Assembly: GCF_035953295.1 (NCBI RefSeq)
Contig: NZ_CP108370.1
Coordinates: 4,865,001-4,929,000 of the forward strand
Direction of reading: 5' to 3'
Source of the DNA: Streptomyces sp. NBC_01335
Lineage (GTDB): Bacteria; Actinomycetota; Actinomycetes; Streptomycetales; Streptomycetaceae
DNA: 64,000 bases
This document shows positions 42,933-51,115 of this stretch, piece by piece. Position numbers and translations under genes: made by a program. Every line of letters starts with the position of its first letter. The stretch's first letter is position 1. The notes under the pieces are model-generated. The model was not told the origin of the DNA, ran no database searches, and was given only the letters and a program-made list of their open reading frames with translations.

Positions 42933-44042
42933 TCACGCCACCCGGGTCGCCCCCGCGAACGGCATCTCGTCGATCGGGGCGACCCGGATCGGTGCGCCCG
43001 GGCGCGGTGCGTGGATCATCTTGCCGTCGCCGACGTAGAGGCCGACATGGCTGATCCCGGAGTAGAAGAACACCAGGTCACCGGGGGCGAGCTGGGAGCG
43101 GGAGACTCGCTGCCCGGCGTTGATCTGGGTGTAGGTGGTGCGCGGCAGTGAGACGCCCGCCGCCCGCCAGGCGGCCTGGGTGAGGCCGGAGCAGTCGTAC
43201 GCGGACGGGCCGGTCGCCCCCCAGACGTACGGCTTGCCGATCGCCCCGTACGCGAAGGCGACCGCCTCGGCGGCGCGGGAGTTCGGGGCGGCGGCGGTAC
43301 CCGAGGGGGCGCCGGTGCCGGTCGTGCCGGTCGTGCCGCTCGTACCGCCGGTGTCGCCCGTGCTGGTCGTGCCTCCGGTGCCGCCCGTGCCGTGCTCGGC
43401 CTCGTAGCGGGCGCGTTCGGCGGCGGTGAGGGTGTGCAGCAGCCGCCGGGCGTCGGAGAGGCTGGTGGTGATCTTCTTCTTGTGCCGTGCGAGTTCGGTC
43501 TCGCGGGTGGCGAGCACCGCCGACTCGTCCTCGGCGCGGGCCCGGACCTGCTCGATCCCGATGACCTGGCGCCGGATGCCGCTGATGGTCCCGGCCTGGA
43601 TGGCGCCCGCCTTCTCCACGTACGAGGCGCGCTCCAGGTACTCGTCGGGGTCGGAGGTGAGCAGCAGCTGGAGCGCGGGGTCCAGACCTCCCGAGCGGTA
43701 CTGGGCGGTGGCGAGCGAACCCAGGGCGTGCCGGGACTCGTTGAGGAGACCGGTGCGGCGGGCGGCCTCGTCGCGCAGCGCGTCCACGGAGCGGGCGGCG
43801 TCGGCGGCTTTCTCCTTGGCCCCGTTGTACTGCTCGGTGGCGACCTCGGCGTCCCGGTAGAGCTGGTCCACCTTGGACTTGACCTGGGAAGCGGTGAGCG
43901 GGGGCTCCGCCTGGGCGGAACCGGTCGCGGCGGTCGCGGTGGCCGCCCCGGCGAGGGCCAGGGCGGCGGCGGAGCGGGCAGCAGAGCCGGCGAACAGGCG
44001 CTGCTTGGGCTTGCGGTGAGCTGCTTTCCGGTGCGCGGCCAC
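42933..44042 (-). CDS. NlpC/P60 peptidoglycan endopeptidase, secreted
   Basis: A 369-residue cell-wall hydrolase that would cut D-Glu/meso-Dpm-type stem bonds. Residues 1-45 are a long signal peptide with a basic start (H-R-K-A-A-H-R-K-P-K-Q-R). A coiled coil (about 50-220) and a Gly/Thr-rich linker precede the catalytic domain: nucleophile Cys in A-Y-D-C-S-G-L-T-Q, then P-G-D-L-V-F-F and the His in G-I-S-H-V-G-L-Y. GTG 44042 follows AGGAAGGA. Its leader contains a candidate structured element (44152-44203). It is a paralogue of the gene at 44833. Confidence 0.93.
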   Translation of the reverse strand: MAAHRKAAHRKPKQRLFAGSAARSAAALALAGAATATAATGSAQAEPPLTASQVKSKVDQLYRDAEVATEQYNGAKEKAADAARSVDALRDEAARRTGLLNESRHALGSLATAQYRSGGLDPALQLLLTSDPDEYLERASYVEKAGAIQAGTISGIRRQVIGIEQVRARAEDESAVLATRETELARHKKKITTSLSDARRLLHTLTAAERARYEAEHGTGGTGGTTSTGDTGGTSGTTGTTGTGAPSGTAAAPNSRAAEAVAFAYGAIGKPYVWGATGPSAYDCSGLTQAAWRAAGVSLPRTTYTQINAGQRVSRSQLAPGDLVFFYSGISHVGLYVGDGKMIHAPRPGAPIRVAPIDEMPFAGATRVA

Positions 44043-44151
44043 GAGGGCTGCATCCTTCCTGTCGGCTGCCCGCCCGGGGTACCGGCGGGCCCGGCGGACC
44101 CCGGCGGCGCGCGCCTCATGGGGGAGGGCGGGCACCACCGGGATCGTTCGG

Positions 44152-44203
44152 CCAGGTGACCGGTGCTGCCCGTCAGGGGCGGCAAGGCGGGCCGATCACC
44201 TGG
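44152..44203 (-). promoter_or_regulatory. Candidate structured RNA upstream of NlpC/P60 gene
   Basis: CCAGGTGA (44152-44159) and TCACCTGG (44196-44203) form a perfect 8-bp outer stem around an inner imperfect GC hairpin. It lies 110 bases before the start codon in a 387-bp intergenic region. Cyclic di-AMP (ydaO) riboswitches precede some actinobacterial wall hydrolases, but I could not match the ydaO core here, so the class is open. The element could also be an operator. Confidence 0.35.
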
Positions 44204-44354
44204 GAGGGACGCTAACCCCGGGGCGGGCCGAGAAGGCGTCATGATCGAAATTGACCTCCTGTGACGTTTCGCCTTCGGAGTGCGATCAGGGCTACGGAGG
44301 GGGATCCGGTCACTTTCGGGCAGCTTCGGGAAAAGGGCCCCAGCGGCACGCGTG

Positions 44355-44392
44355 AGCCCCACCTGACTGAAGACGGGTAAGCCCCACCTGAC
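44355..44392. repeat. 13-bp direct repeat before the small membrane protein gene
   Basis: AGCCCCACCTGAC at 44355-44367 and 44380-44392, exactly 25 bp apart, 38 bases before ATG 44430. It may be a regulator site. Confidence 0.7.
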
Positions 44393-44429
44393 CGCGGAGG
44401 GGTGGTACAGCCGTCGTTAGGCTGCGGAC

Positions 44430-44783
44430 ATGTCTGTACTCATCCATGTCTTCGTCGCCCTGCACATCATCGGTATCGCCTCCCTGCTGGGCGGCTTCCT
44501 GACGCAGATGAAGGCGATGGGTGCCGGCACCGCCCGGTTCGTCCCCGCGATGCTGCACGGTGCGCTCACCATGCTCGTGACCGGCATCGCCCTCGTCGGC
44601 TTCCACCAGGCCGACGACAACCCGGTCAACAACGTCAAAATCGGCATCAAGCTGCTGATCCTCGTCGTGATCCTGGCCCTCATCTACCTCAAGCGCGACG
44701 AGGAGAAGGTGTCCAAGGGCGCTTTCGCCGCCGTGGGCGGGCTGACCGTCGCCAACATCTTCATCGCCACGCTCTGGACCTGA
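44430..44783 (+). CDS. Small integral membrane protein (117 aa)
   Basis: A 117-residue protein with four hydrophobic segments starting H-V-F-V-A-L-H-I-I-G-I-A-S-L-L-G-G, then M-L-H-G-A-L-T-M-L-V-T-G-I-A-L, I-K-L-L-I-L-V-V-I-L-A-L-I and a C-terminal G-G-L-T-V-A-N-I-F-I-A-T-L. His residues in helices 1 and 2 could bind haem, as in small cytochrome b-like proteins, but this is a guess. It lies between two NlpC/P60 genes that are both on the other strand. Function unknown. Confidence 0.8.
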   Translation: MSVLIHVFVALHIIGIASLLGGFLTQMKAMGAGTARFVPAMLHGALTMLVTGIALVGFHQADDNPVNNVKIGIKLLILVVILALIYLKRDEEKVSKGAFAAVGGLTVANIFIATLWT

Positions 44784-44790
44784 TCGGGCC

Positions 44791-44819
44791 CGGGCGGGTG
44801 CCCCGAGGCGCCCCGCCCG
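44791..44819. terminator. Terminator between convergent genes
   Basis: CGGGCGGG and CCCGCCCG pair around a GC-rich loop between the membrane protein gene and the second NlpC/P60 gene. Confidence 0.75.
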
Positions 44820-44832
44820 TGGACCGCCCGGA

Positions 44833-45990
44833 TCAGCCCGGCCGCACGCTGCCGTAGATCGGCATGTAGTAGATCGACTCCTCGCGGACGTACGCGCCCG
44901 GCTTCGGCGCGTGGACCATCATCCCGTCGCCCTTGTAGATGCCCACGTGGCTGATGTCGTCGTAGAAGAAGATCAGGTCCCCCGGCCGGAGGTCCGCCGT
45001 CGCGACCTTCGTCCCCACGTTGACCTGGTCCCAGGTGGTACGCGGCAGGTCGACGCCCGCCTCCCGCCAGGCCGCCTGGGTCAGGCCGGAGCAGTCGTAC
45101 GACGCGGGGCCGGTGGCTCCCCACACGTACGGCTTGCCGATCTGGGACTCGGCGAACGCCAGCGCCTGCGCACCCTTGGTGGACGCGGCCGTGGTCGAGC
45201 CGGTGGCGGTGCCGGTGCTGCCGGAGGCTGTCGTGTCCGAGCCCGTGTCGGCCGTGTCGGCGGCCTCCTTCTCGGCCGCCTCCTTCGCGGCGGCGGCCTG
45301 CTGCGCGGCGAGCTGCTCCGCCTTCTTCTTCGCCTCGGCTTCCTTCTTCCGCTCCAGCTCCGCCAGGCGCGCCTTCTCCTCGGCGGTCAGCTTCGACAGC
45401 AGCGTGCGCGCCTCGGACAGCTTGTCCTGCACGGTCTGCTTGCTGGTGCGCAGATCCGCCTGCGACTCGGTCAGCGCCTGCAGGCTCTCGGTGGCCTCGG
45501 TGCGCTTCTCGGCGGCGGCCAGCTGCTCGGTGCGGAAGTCGGCGACCGCCTTCTCCTGCTGGCTGGTGCGCCGCTCCATCAGATGGTCCTGGTCGAAGTA
45601 CGACTGCGGGTCGTCCGCCAGGAAGAACGTCATGGTGGAGGCCAGTCCGCCGCTGCGGTACTGGGCCGCCGCGTAGCTCCCCAGCGCGCGACGGGCCTCG
45701 TTGACCTTGTCCGCCCGCTTGGCCGCGTCCTCCAGCAGGGCGTCCACCTTGCCCTGCTGCTCGACCGTGGCGTCCTTCGCCCGGTTGTACTCCTGCGTCG
45801 CGGAGCCCGCCTGGCGGTAGAGGTCGTCGACCTTCTTCCGTACGTCCTCGATGCTCGGCTTCGGCGCCGAGGGGGCGGCCGTCGCGCTCTGCGTGGAGAG
45901 CAGGGTCGCGGTCGCGAGCGCCACCGTGGTGAAGCCGACGGCCTGCGACGAGACGCGCACCGGGGTGCGGGGTTTGCGATGCGATGCCAC
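44833..45990 (-). CDS. NlpC/P60 peptidoglycan endopeptidase, secreted (paralogue)
   Basis: A 385-residue paralogue of the gene at 42933. It has a signal peptide (M-A-S-H-R-K-P-R-T-P-V then a hydrophobic core), a coiled coil (about 45-255) ending in a Glu/Lys/Ala-rich helix, a Ser/Thr/Gly linker, and the catalytic domain with Cys in S-Y-D-C-S-G-L-T-Q, P-G-D-L-I-F-F and His in D-I-S-H-V-G-I-Y. GTG 45990 follows GGAAGGAG. The coiled coil probably inhibits or positions the catalytic domain until recruited to division or growth sites. Confidence 0.93.
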   Translation of the reverse strand: MASHRKPRTPVRVSSQAVGFTTVALATATLLSTQSATAAPSAPKPSIEDVRKKVDDLYRQAGSATQEYNRAKDATVEQQGKVDALLEDAAKRADKVNEARRALGSYAAAQYRSGGLASTMTFFLADDPQSYFDQDHLMERRTSQQEKAVADFRTEQLAAAEKRTEATESLQALTESQADLRTSKQTVQDKLSEARTLLSKLTAEEKARLAELERKKEAEAKKKAEQLAAQQAAAAKEAAEKEAADTADTGSDTTASGSTGTATGSTTAASTKGAQALAFAESQIGKPYVWGATGPASYDCSGLTQAAWREAGVDLPRTTWDQVNVGTKVATADLRPGDLIFFYDDISHVGIYKGDGMMVHAPKPGAYVREESIYYMPIYGSVRPG

Positions 45991-46324
45991 GACGGCATCT
46001 CCTTCCGTGGACCGCCCACCGGGTGGCCGGGCCGAGGTCGTCCGGCCTGCCGTGGCGGACGGGTCGTCCGGCTGAGCACGGTAGCCAAGCGGTGGGACGG
46101 CTGGGAAGGGCGATGAGCGATATGCCCGATACATTTTCGTGACCTTGGTCGCAGGGGTCCGTACCGGGGCACCGGGGCGTGTCCGTAGCGGGCCCGTACG
46201 GGGTCCGTGGCGAGGGGTTTCTCTCGCGCGCCGCGCACGGTCCTTGACACCCGGTGACGGCCGCCGGCCGGCTCCGCCGAAGCCCGCCCGGAGTGTCGGC
46301 CCGACACCCTAAACTCGACTAGCG
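45991..46324. other. Divergent NlpC/P60-pcrA intergenic region
   Basis: 334 bp without a gene. Direct repeats GGTCGTCCGGC lie at 46036-46046 and 46062-46072 in the NlpC/P60 leader. An AT-rich patch at 46108-46142 likely holds that gene's promoter. The pcrA promoter is listed separately. Confidence 0.55.
46293..46315 (+). promoter_or_regulatory. pcrA promoter with overlapping palindrome
   Basis: TAAACT (46310-46315) is a good -10 placed ten bases before ATG 46325, and no Shine-Dalgarno is present, so pcrA mRNA is probably leaderless or nearly so. Just upstream GTGTCGG-c-CCGACAC (46293-46307) is a perfect inverted repeat in the -10/-35 spacer, a likely operator. Confidence 0.55.
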
Positions 46325-48844
46325 ATGAGCAGCCTCTTTGACGACAGTTTCCTGACCGGCCTCCAGCCCGTGGACGAGGGGCCCCCGCCGCCCCCCGAGG
46401 ACCACGCGCCCGAGGAGGAGCCCGAGGGCCTCTTCGAAGGGCTCTTCGACGCACCCCCGCCGCCCAGGGACGGGTACTACCGCGACGGCGCCCCGCGCCC
46501 GGTCCTCGACTCCGCCGCACTGCTCGACGGACTCAACACCGAGCAGCGCGCCGCCGTCGTGCACGCCGGATCCCCGCTGCTCATCGTCGCGGGCGCCGGC
46601 TCCGGCAAGACCCGGGTGCTCACCCACCGCATCGCCCACCTGCTCGCCGAGCGCGGCGTGCACCCCGGGCAGATCCTGGCGATCACCTTCACCAACAAGG
46701 CCGCCGGCGAGATGAAGGAGCGGGTCGAGCAGCTCGTCGGCCCCCGCGCCAACGCCATGTGGGTCATGACCTTCCACAGCGCGTGCGTCCGCATCCTGCG
46801 CCGCGAGTCGAAGCGGCTCGGCTTCACCTCGTCGTTCTCGATCTACGACGCGGCCGACTCCAAGCGGCTGATGGCCCTGGTCTGCCGCGACCTGGACCTC
46901 GACCCCAAGCGCTACCCGCCGAAGTCCTTCACCGCCAAGGTCTCCAACCTCAAGAACGAGCTCATCGACGAGGAGACCTTCGCCGGGCAGGCCGCCGACG
47001 GTTTCGAGAAGACCCTCGCCCAGGCGTACGCGCTCTACCAGGCGCGGCTGCGCGAGGCCAACGCCCTCGACTTCGACGACATCATCATGACGACGGTCCA
47101 CCTGCTCCAGGCGTTCCCCGACGTCGCCGAGCACTACCGCCGCCGCTTCCGGCACGTCCTGGTCGACGAGTACCAGGACACCAACCACGCCCAGTACACC
47201 CTCGTACGCGAGCTGGTCGGACCGGCGGGCGAGCACGACGCGCCCGGCGAGCTCTGCGTCGTCGGTGACGCGGACCAGTCGATCTACGCCTTCCGGGGTG
47301 CGACGATCCGCAACATCCTCCAGTTCGAGGAGGACTACCCGGACGCCACCACGATCCTGCTGGAGCAGAACTACCGCTCCACGCAGACCATCCTCTCGGC
47401 CGCCAACGCCGTCATCGAGCGCAACGAGAGCCGCCGCCCCAAGAACCTCTGGACCAACGCCGGAACCGGCACCCGCATCGCCGGGTACGTCGCCGACACC
47501 GAGCACGACGAGGCGCAGTTCGTCGCCGACGAGATCGACCGGCTCACCGACGCGGGCGACGCCAAGGCCGGCGACGTCGCGGTCTTCTACCGCACCAACG
47601 CCCAGTCCCGCGTCTTTGAAGAGATCTTCATCCGCGTCGGCCTGCCCTACAAGGTCGTCGGCGGGGTCCGCTTCTACGAGCGCAAGGAGGTCCGGGACAT
47701 CCTGGCCTACCTCCGGGTGCTCGCCAACCCCGAGGACTCCGTACCGCTGCGCCGCATCCTCAACGTGCCCAAGCGCGGCATCGGCGACCGCGCCGAAGCG
47801 ATGATCGACGCCCTCTCGCAGCGCGAGAAGATCTCCTTCGGGCAGGCGCTGCGCCGCGTCGACGAGGCGTACGGCATGGCGGCCCGCTCCACCAACGCCG
47901 TGAAGCGGTTCAACACGCTGATGGAGGAGCTGCGCACCGTCGTGGAGTCCGGCGCGGGCCCCGCGGTCGTGCTGGAAGCCGTCATGGAACGCACCGGCTA
48001 CCTCGCCGAACTCCAGGCGTCCACCGACCCGCAGGACGAGACACGCATCGAGAACCTCCAGGAACTCGCCGCCGTCGCCCTGGAGTTCGAGCAGGACCGG
48101 GCCCGCGCGGCGGCCGAGCCGGCGGAGGGCGACGAAGGTGGCGACGTGGGTGGCGCCGACGCCGCTGCGGACGCCGACGCCGAGGCGGCCGGGCCGTCCG
48201 GGACGCTCGCGGAGTTCCTGGAGAAGGTGGCCCTGGTCGCCGACTCCGACCAGATCCCCGACGAGGACGAGGACGGCTCCGGCGTCATCACGCTGATGAC
48301 GCTGCACACCGCCAAGGGCCTGGAGTTCCCCGTCGTCTTCCTCACCGGCATGGAGGACGGCGTCTTCCCGCACATGCGGGCGCTGGGCCAGGTCAAGGAG
48401 CTGGAGGAGGAACGCCGCCTCGCGTACGTCGGGATCACCCGCGCCCGCGAACGCCTCTACCTCACCCGCGCCTCCATGCGGAGCGCCTGGGGTCAGCCCT
48501 CGTACAACCCGCCGTCGCGGTTCCTGGAGGAGATCCCGGACCAGCACCTGGAGTGGAAGCGGAAGGGGCCGATGGCGGCCTCGGCCGGACCCACCTCCGG
48601 GATCACCTCGTCGCTCTCCTCCTCCCGCGCCCGCTCCGGCCCCTCCGGCTTCGCGACCCGGCGCACCGGCGACAAGCCGGTCGTCACCCTGGTGGTCGGG
48701 GACCGGGTCACGCACGACCAGTTCGGCCTGGGCACGGTGACCGCCGTCGAGGGCTTCGGCGACCAGGCGAAGGCCACCGTCGACTTCGGCGACGAGCGGC
48801 CCAAGAAGCTGCTGCTGCGGTACGCCCCCGTCGAGAAGCTGTAG
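46325..48844 (+). CDS. pcrA: ATP-dependent DNA helicase PcrA/UvrD
   Basis: A superfamily 1A 3'-5' helicase of 839 residues acting in repair and in clearing replication roadblocks. The fold starts near residue 65 (L-D-G-L-N-T-E-Q-R-A-A-V). Walker A is G-A-G-S-G-K-T (90-96), motif II V-D-E-Y-Q-D-T near 281, motif III G-D-A-D-Q-S-I-Y, motif V T-L-H-T-A-K-G-L-E, motif VI Y-V-G-I-T-R-A-R-E-R. A C-terminal Tudor-like domain (V-T-H-D-Q-F-G-L-G-T-V) that can bind RNA polymerase is present. The first 60 residues are Pro/Glu/Asp-rich and extra to the core. Confidence 0.96.
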   Translation: MSSLFDDSFLTGLQPVDEGPPPPPEDHAPEEEPEGLFEGLFDAPPPPRDGYYRDGAPRPVLDSAALLDGLNTEQRAAVVHAGSPLLIVAGAGSGKTRVLTHRIAHLLAERGVHPGQILAITFTNKAAGEMKERVEQLVGPRANAMWVMTFHSACVRILRRESKRLGFTSSFSIYDAADSKRLMALVCRDLDLDPKRYPPKSFTAKVSNLKNELIDEETFAGQAADGFEKTLAQAYALYQARLREANALDFDDIIMTTVHLLQAFPDVAEHYRRRFRHVLVDEYQDTNHAQYTLVRELVGPAGEHDAPGELCVVGDADQSIYAFRGATIRNILQFEEDYPDATTILLEQNYRSTQTILSAANAVIERNESRRPKNLWTNAGTGTRIAGYVADTEHDEAQFVADEIDRLTDAGDAKAGDVAVFYRTNAQSRVFEEIFIRVGLPYKVVGGVRFYERKEVRDILAYLRVLANPEDSVPLRRILNVPKRGIGDRAEAMIDALSQREKISFGQALRRVDEAYGMAARSTNAVKRFNTLMEELRTVVESGAGPAVVLEAVMERTGYLAELQASTDPQDETRIENLQELAAVALEFEQDRARAAAEPAEGDEGGDVGGADAAADADAEAAGPSGTLAEFLEKVALVADSDQIPDEDEDGSGVITLMTLHTAKGLEFPVVFLTGMEDGVFPHMRALGQVKELEEERRLAYVGITRARERLYLTRASMRSAWGQPSYNPPSRFLEEIPDQHLEWKRKGPMAASAGPTSGITSSLSSSRARSGPSGFATRRTGDKPVVTLVVGDRVTHDQFGLGTVTAVEGFGDQAKATVDFGDERPKKLLLRYAPVEKL

Positions 48845-48860
48845 TCCGTCCCGAACACGT

Positions 48861-48891
48861 GAAAGGCCGGGCCTCCTCGGCCCGGCCTTTC
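48861..48891. terminator. Terminator between pcrA and the M23 gene
   Basis: GAAAGGCCGGGCC and GGCCCGGCCTTTC form a perfect 13-bp stem with loop TCCTC; the AAA/TTT base gives U-runs on both strands, so it can end both convergent genes. Confidence 0.95.
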
Positions 48892-48916
48892 GTGAAGGGC
48901 GTGAAAACCGCTGGAC

Positions 48917-50803
48917 CTACTGCGGGTCGAGTCCATGGCTCGCCAGCCAGGGCAGTGGATTGATCGCGGACCCGCCGCCGGGGCGCACCTCGAAGTGCAG
49001 GTGGGGGCCGGTGGAGTTGCCGGAGCTGCCGGAGTACGCGATCACGTCGCCGGCCTTCACCGAACCGGAGCGGATCTTGGTACTGCTCAGGTGGCAGTAC
49101 CAGGTCTCGGTGCCGTCCTCCATGGTCACGATCGCCATGTTGCCGTAGGCGCTGTTCCACTGGGTGCGTACGGTGCCGTCGGTCGCGGCCATCACCGGAG
49201 TCCCGTACTGCACGGGGAAGTCGATGCCGGTGTGCACCGACATCCAGTTGACCCCGGCCTGGCCGAAGTAGGCGCTCAGCCCGTGCTGCGCCACCGGCAG
49301 CAGGTACTTGGGGCGGGCCGCCTCCTTGCGGGCGGCCTCCTCCTCGCGCTTCTTCTTCTCGGCGGCCTGCCGCTCCTTGAGGTCGATGCGCTCCTGCGTC
49401 CGGCTGGCCCGGTCCCGGAAGTCCGCCCCGGCCGCGTCGACGCCCGCGAGCTGGGTGTCGAGCTTGGTGTTGGACGCGAGCGCCTTCACGGCGGACGTGT
49501 CGGCGGCCGCCATCGTCGTCGTGTCGTCCTTGGTCTCCTCGCCGCCCCCGAGCCCCCCGACCGAAGCCGCCGCGATCCCCGCGACGCCCATCACGCAGGC
49601 GGACGGAACCGCGATCGTCAGCAGCGCGGACCGCTTGGCGGGGGTACGGCGGCGGGCCCGGTTCCGGGCGGCGGAACGGCCCTCGGGCCGTACGGCGGAG
49701 GTGTACGGGTCGGGCCAGGTGTCCGGGAGGCCGGCGGCAGGGCCCTCGGACTCCGGGGCGGGCTCCTGTACGGCGTCGGGCGCGGCGTCCTGCGTGGCGT
49801 CGGGCGGGTGCGGGGCGTCGTTCTGCGCGGACCCGTGCTGTTCGGGCGCCCGGTGTTCGGGCGCCTCGTGTGCGGAGGTCAGGTGTTCGGGGTCCGCCCG
49901 GTGCTGCTCGTCGGGCGGGTAGGACATCTGTTCCGGGATGTACGCGGCCGCCCCGGGCGTGGCGTCGGGGCCCTCCGGTGCGGTGTTCCAGGCGGTCGCG
50001 TCGTAGGCGCCGCTGTCGTACGCGCCGGTGGCGAACGCGGTGGCCGCGTAGGCGGGGGTGTCGTGGACCGGGGTACCGGAGGCGGGGGTGTCGTGGACCG
50101 GGATGCCGTGGACGGTGGTGTCGTAGCCGCCCGCCCCGAAGGTCCGGCTGTCGAAGGTGCCCGTGTCGTAGGCGCCGGTCGCATAGGCGGTGGGCCCGTA
50201 GTGCGGGGCGTCGGTTCCGTAGCCCGAGGGGGTGGTGGCGTATCCCGTGCCGTCGTACCCGCCGTGGTTCTCGCCGCCGTGGTTCTCGTACGTGCCGGTG
50301 GCCGGGGCCGCCTGGTACGTCCCCGGCTCGTACAGGGCCGACTCGAAGGTGGTGGTGGGGAAGGCCCCGGTGTCGGTGAAGGCCCACTGGCCGGTCGTGG
50401 TGTGGGTCGCGGCCTGCTGCCAGCCGCTGGAGTCCCACTGCCCGGTCTGGTCGGGCGAGCCCGTCGGGCCGGTCTGCCAGCTGCCGGTGGTGTCGTACGG
50501 ATGGTGGTGCGCGGCCTGGGCGTCGGCCGCGTAGCCGGCGTACGTGCCGGTGTGTGCGCCGGTGTGCGCGCCTTCGTGCGGGCCGCTCTCCCAGGAGGAG
50601 CCGGCGGCGTAGGAGGTGTCCTGACCGGGATACGTGCCGTGCTGGGCGGGCGTGGGGACCGCGGTGAAGTCGCCGTCGTATCCGGAACCGGGAGCGACGC
50701 CCTGCTCGCCGGGGTACGTCCCGTAGAGCGGATCGGCAGGGTAGCTGCCTGTCTGTGACGCGTCGTATCCGGCGTACCCGGCGTGGGTGTGCTGGTCGTT
50801 CAC
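48917..50803 (-). CDS. M23 (LytM-type) metallopeptidase with large disordered cytoplasmic tail
   Basis: 628 residues. Residues 1 to about 385 are low complexity, rich in Tyr, Gly, Thr, His, Ala and Asp, with loose repeats such as T-G-A-Y-D and V-H-D-T-P. A basic patch (A-A-R-N-R-A-R-R-R-T-P-A-K-R) and one membrane helix (about 392-414) follow, so by the positive-inside rule the long tail is cytoplasmic. Outside come a coiled coil with K/E-rich helix and the M23 domain with zinc ligands H524 and D528 in H-T-G-I-D and H603 of H-L-H. GTG 50803 is chosen after GAGAGAAG. Probably a wall endopeptidase or an activator of one. Confidence 0.9.
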   Translation of the reverse strand: MNDQHTHAGYAGYDASQTGSYPADPLYGTYPGEQGVAPGSGYDGDFTAVPTPAQHGTYPGQDTSYAAGSSWESGPHEGAHTGAHTGTYAGYAADAQAAHHHPYDTTGSWQTGPTGSPDQTGQWDSSGWQQAATHTTTGQWAFTDTGAFPTTTFESALYEPGTYQAAPATGTYENHGGENHGGYDGTGYATTPSGYGTDAPHYGPTAYATGAYDTGTFDSRTFGAGGYDTTVHGIPVHDTPASGTPVHDTPAYAATAFATGAYDSGAYDATAWNTAPEGPDATPGAAAYIPEQMSYPPDEQHRADPEHLTSAHEAPEHRAPEQHGSAQNDAPHPPDATQDAAPDAVQEPAPESEGPAAGLPDTWPDPYTSAVRPEGRSAARNRARRRTPAKRSALLTIAVPSACVMGVAGIAAASVGGLGGGEETKDDTTTMAAADTSAVKALASNTKLDTQLAGVDAAGADFRDRASRTQERIDLKERQAAEKKKREEEAARKEAARPKYLLPVAQHGLSAYFGQAGVNWMSVHTGIDFPVQYGTPVMAATDGTVRTQWNSAYGNMAIVTMEDGTETWYCHLSSTKIRSGSVKAGDVIAYSGSSGNSTGPHLHFEVRPGGGSAINPLPWLASHGLDPQ

Positions 50804-51115
50804 CAACTTCTCTCTCGCCTCGGCAGCAGGACCAGTCCGGAGTTCAGTGGGGTGAGCCCCGGGGAAGCAGTGGCCGCGACTGTACCTGGCGGTGTGTGAC
50901 GGCCACAATCTTCGGAGGGGTCCGGTCTCGGGGGAACCGGGCATTCGGGCGCCTTTCGGCGCAGCCGAGACCCGTTGTTGGCGATACGTTCGAGGAATCC
51001 GTTCTGATTTCCGCCCGGTGCGGTGACGGAACGTAATCGCAGTGGTCGGCGGTGGTCGGCGGTGGTCGGTCCGAGTGGGGGATCGGTGTTCGATCGATAC
51101 GGAGGGGGAGATTCG
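50804..51115. other. Divergent M23-barstar intergenic region
   Basis: 312 bp with no gene. It contains the RNA candidate at 50924-50972 on the M23 side and the ribosome site GGAGGGGGAG of the barstar gene at its right end. No promoter is clear. Confidence 0.5.
50924..50972 (-). promoter_or_regulatory. Candidate structured leader RNA of the M23 gene
   Basis: On the minus strand GGTCTCGG pairs with CCGAGACC (8 bp) and encloses a GCGCC-GAAA-GGCGC hairpin with a GNRA loop plus a second small arm (GAA...TTC). It would sit in the 5' untranslated region 120-170 bases before GTG 50803. The three-way-junction shape suggests a cis-acting RNA. I cannot assign it to a known riboswitch class. Confidence 0.4.

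Noticed and set aside
44043..44230. A definite cyclic di-AMP (ydaO) riboswitch call upstream of the first NlpC/P60 gene
   Set aside because: Context fits, and a stem is visible, but I could not place the conserved ydaO core bases, so only a generic structured element is reported.
46244..46249. TTGACA as the pcrA -35 element
   Set aside because: No -10 hexamer lies 16-19 bp downstream, whereas TAAACT just before the ATG is better placed.
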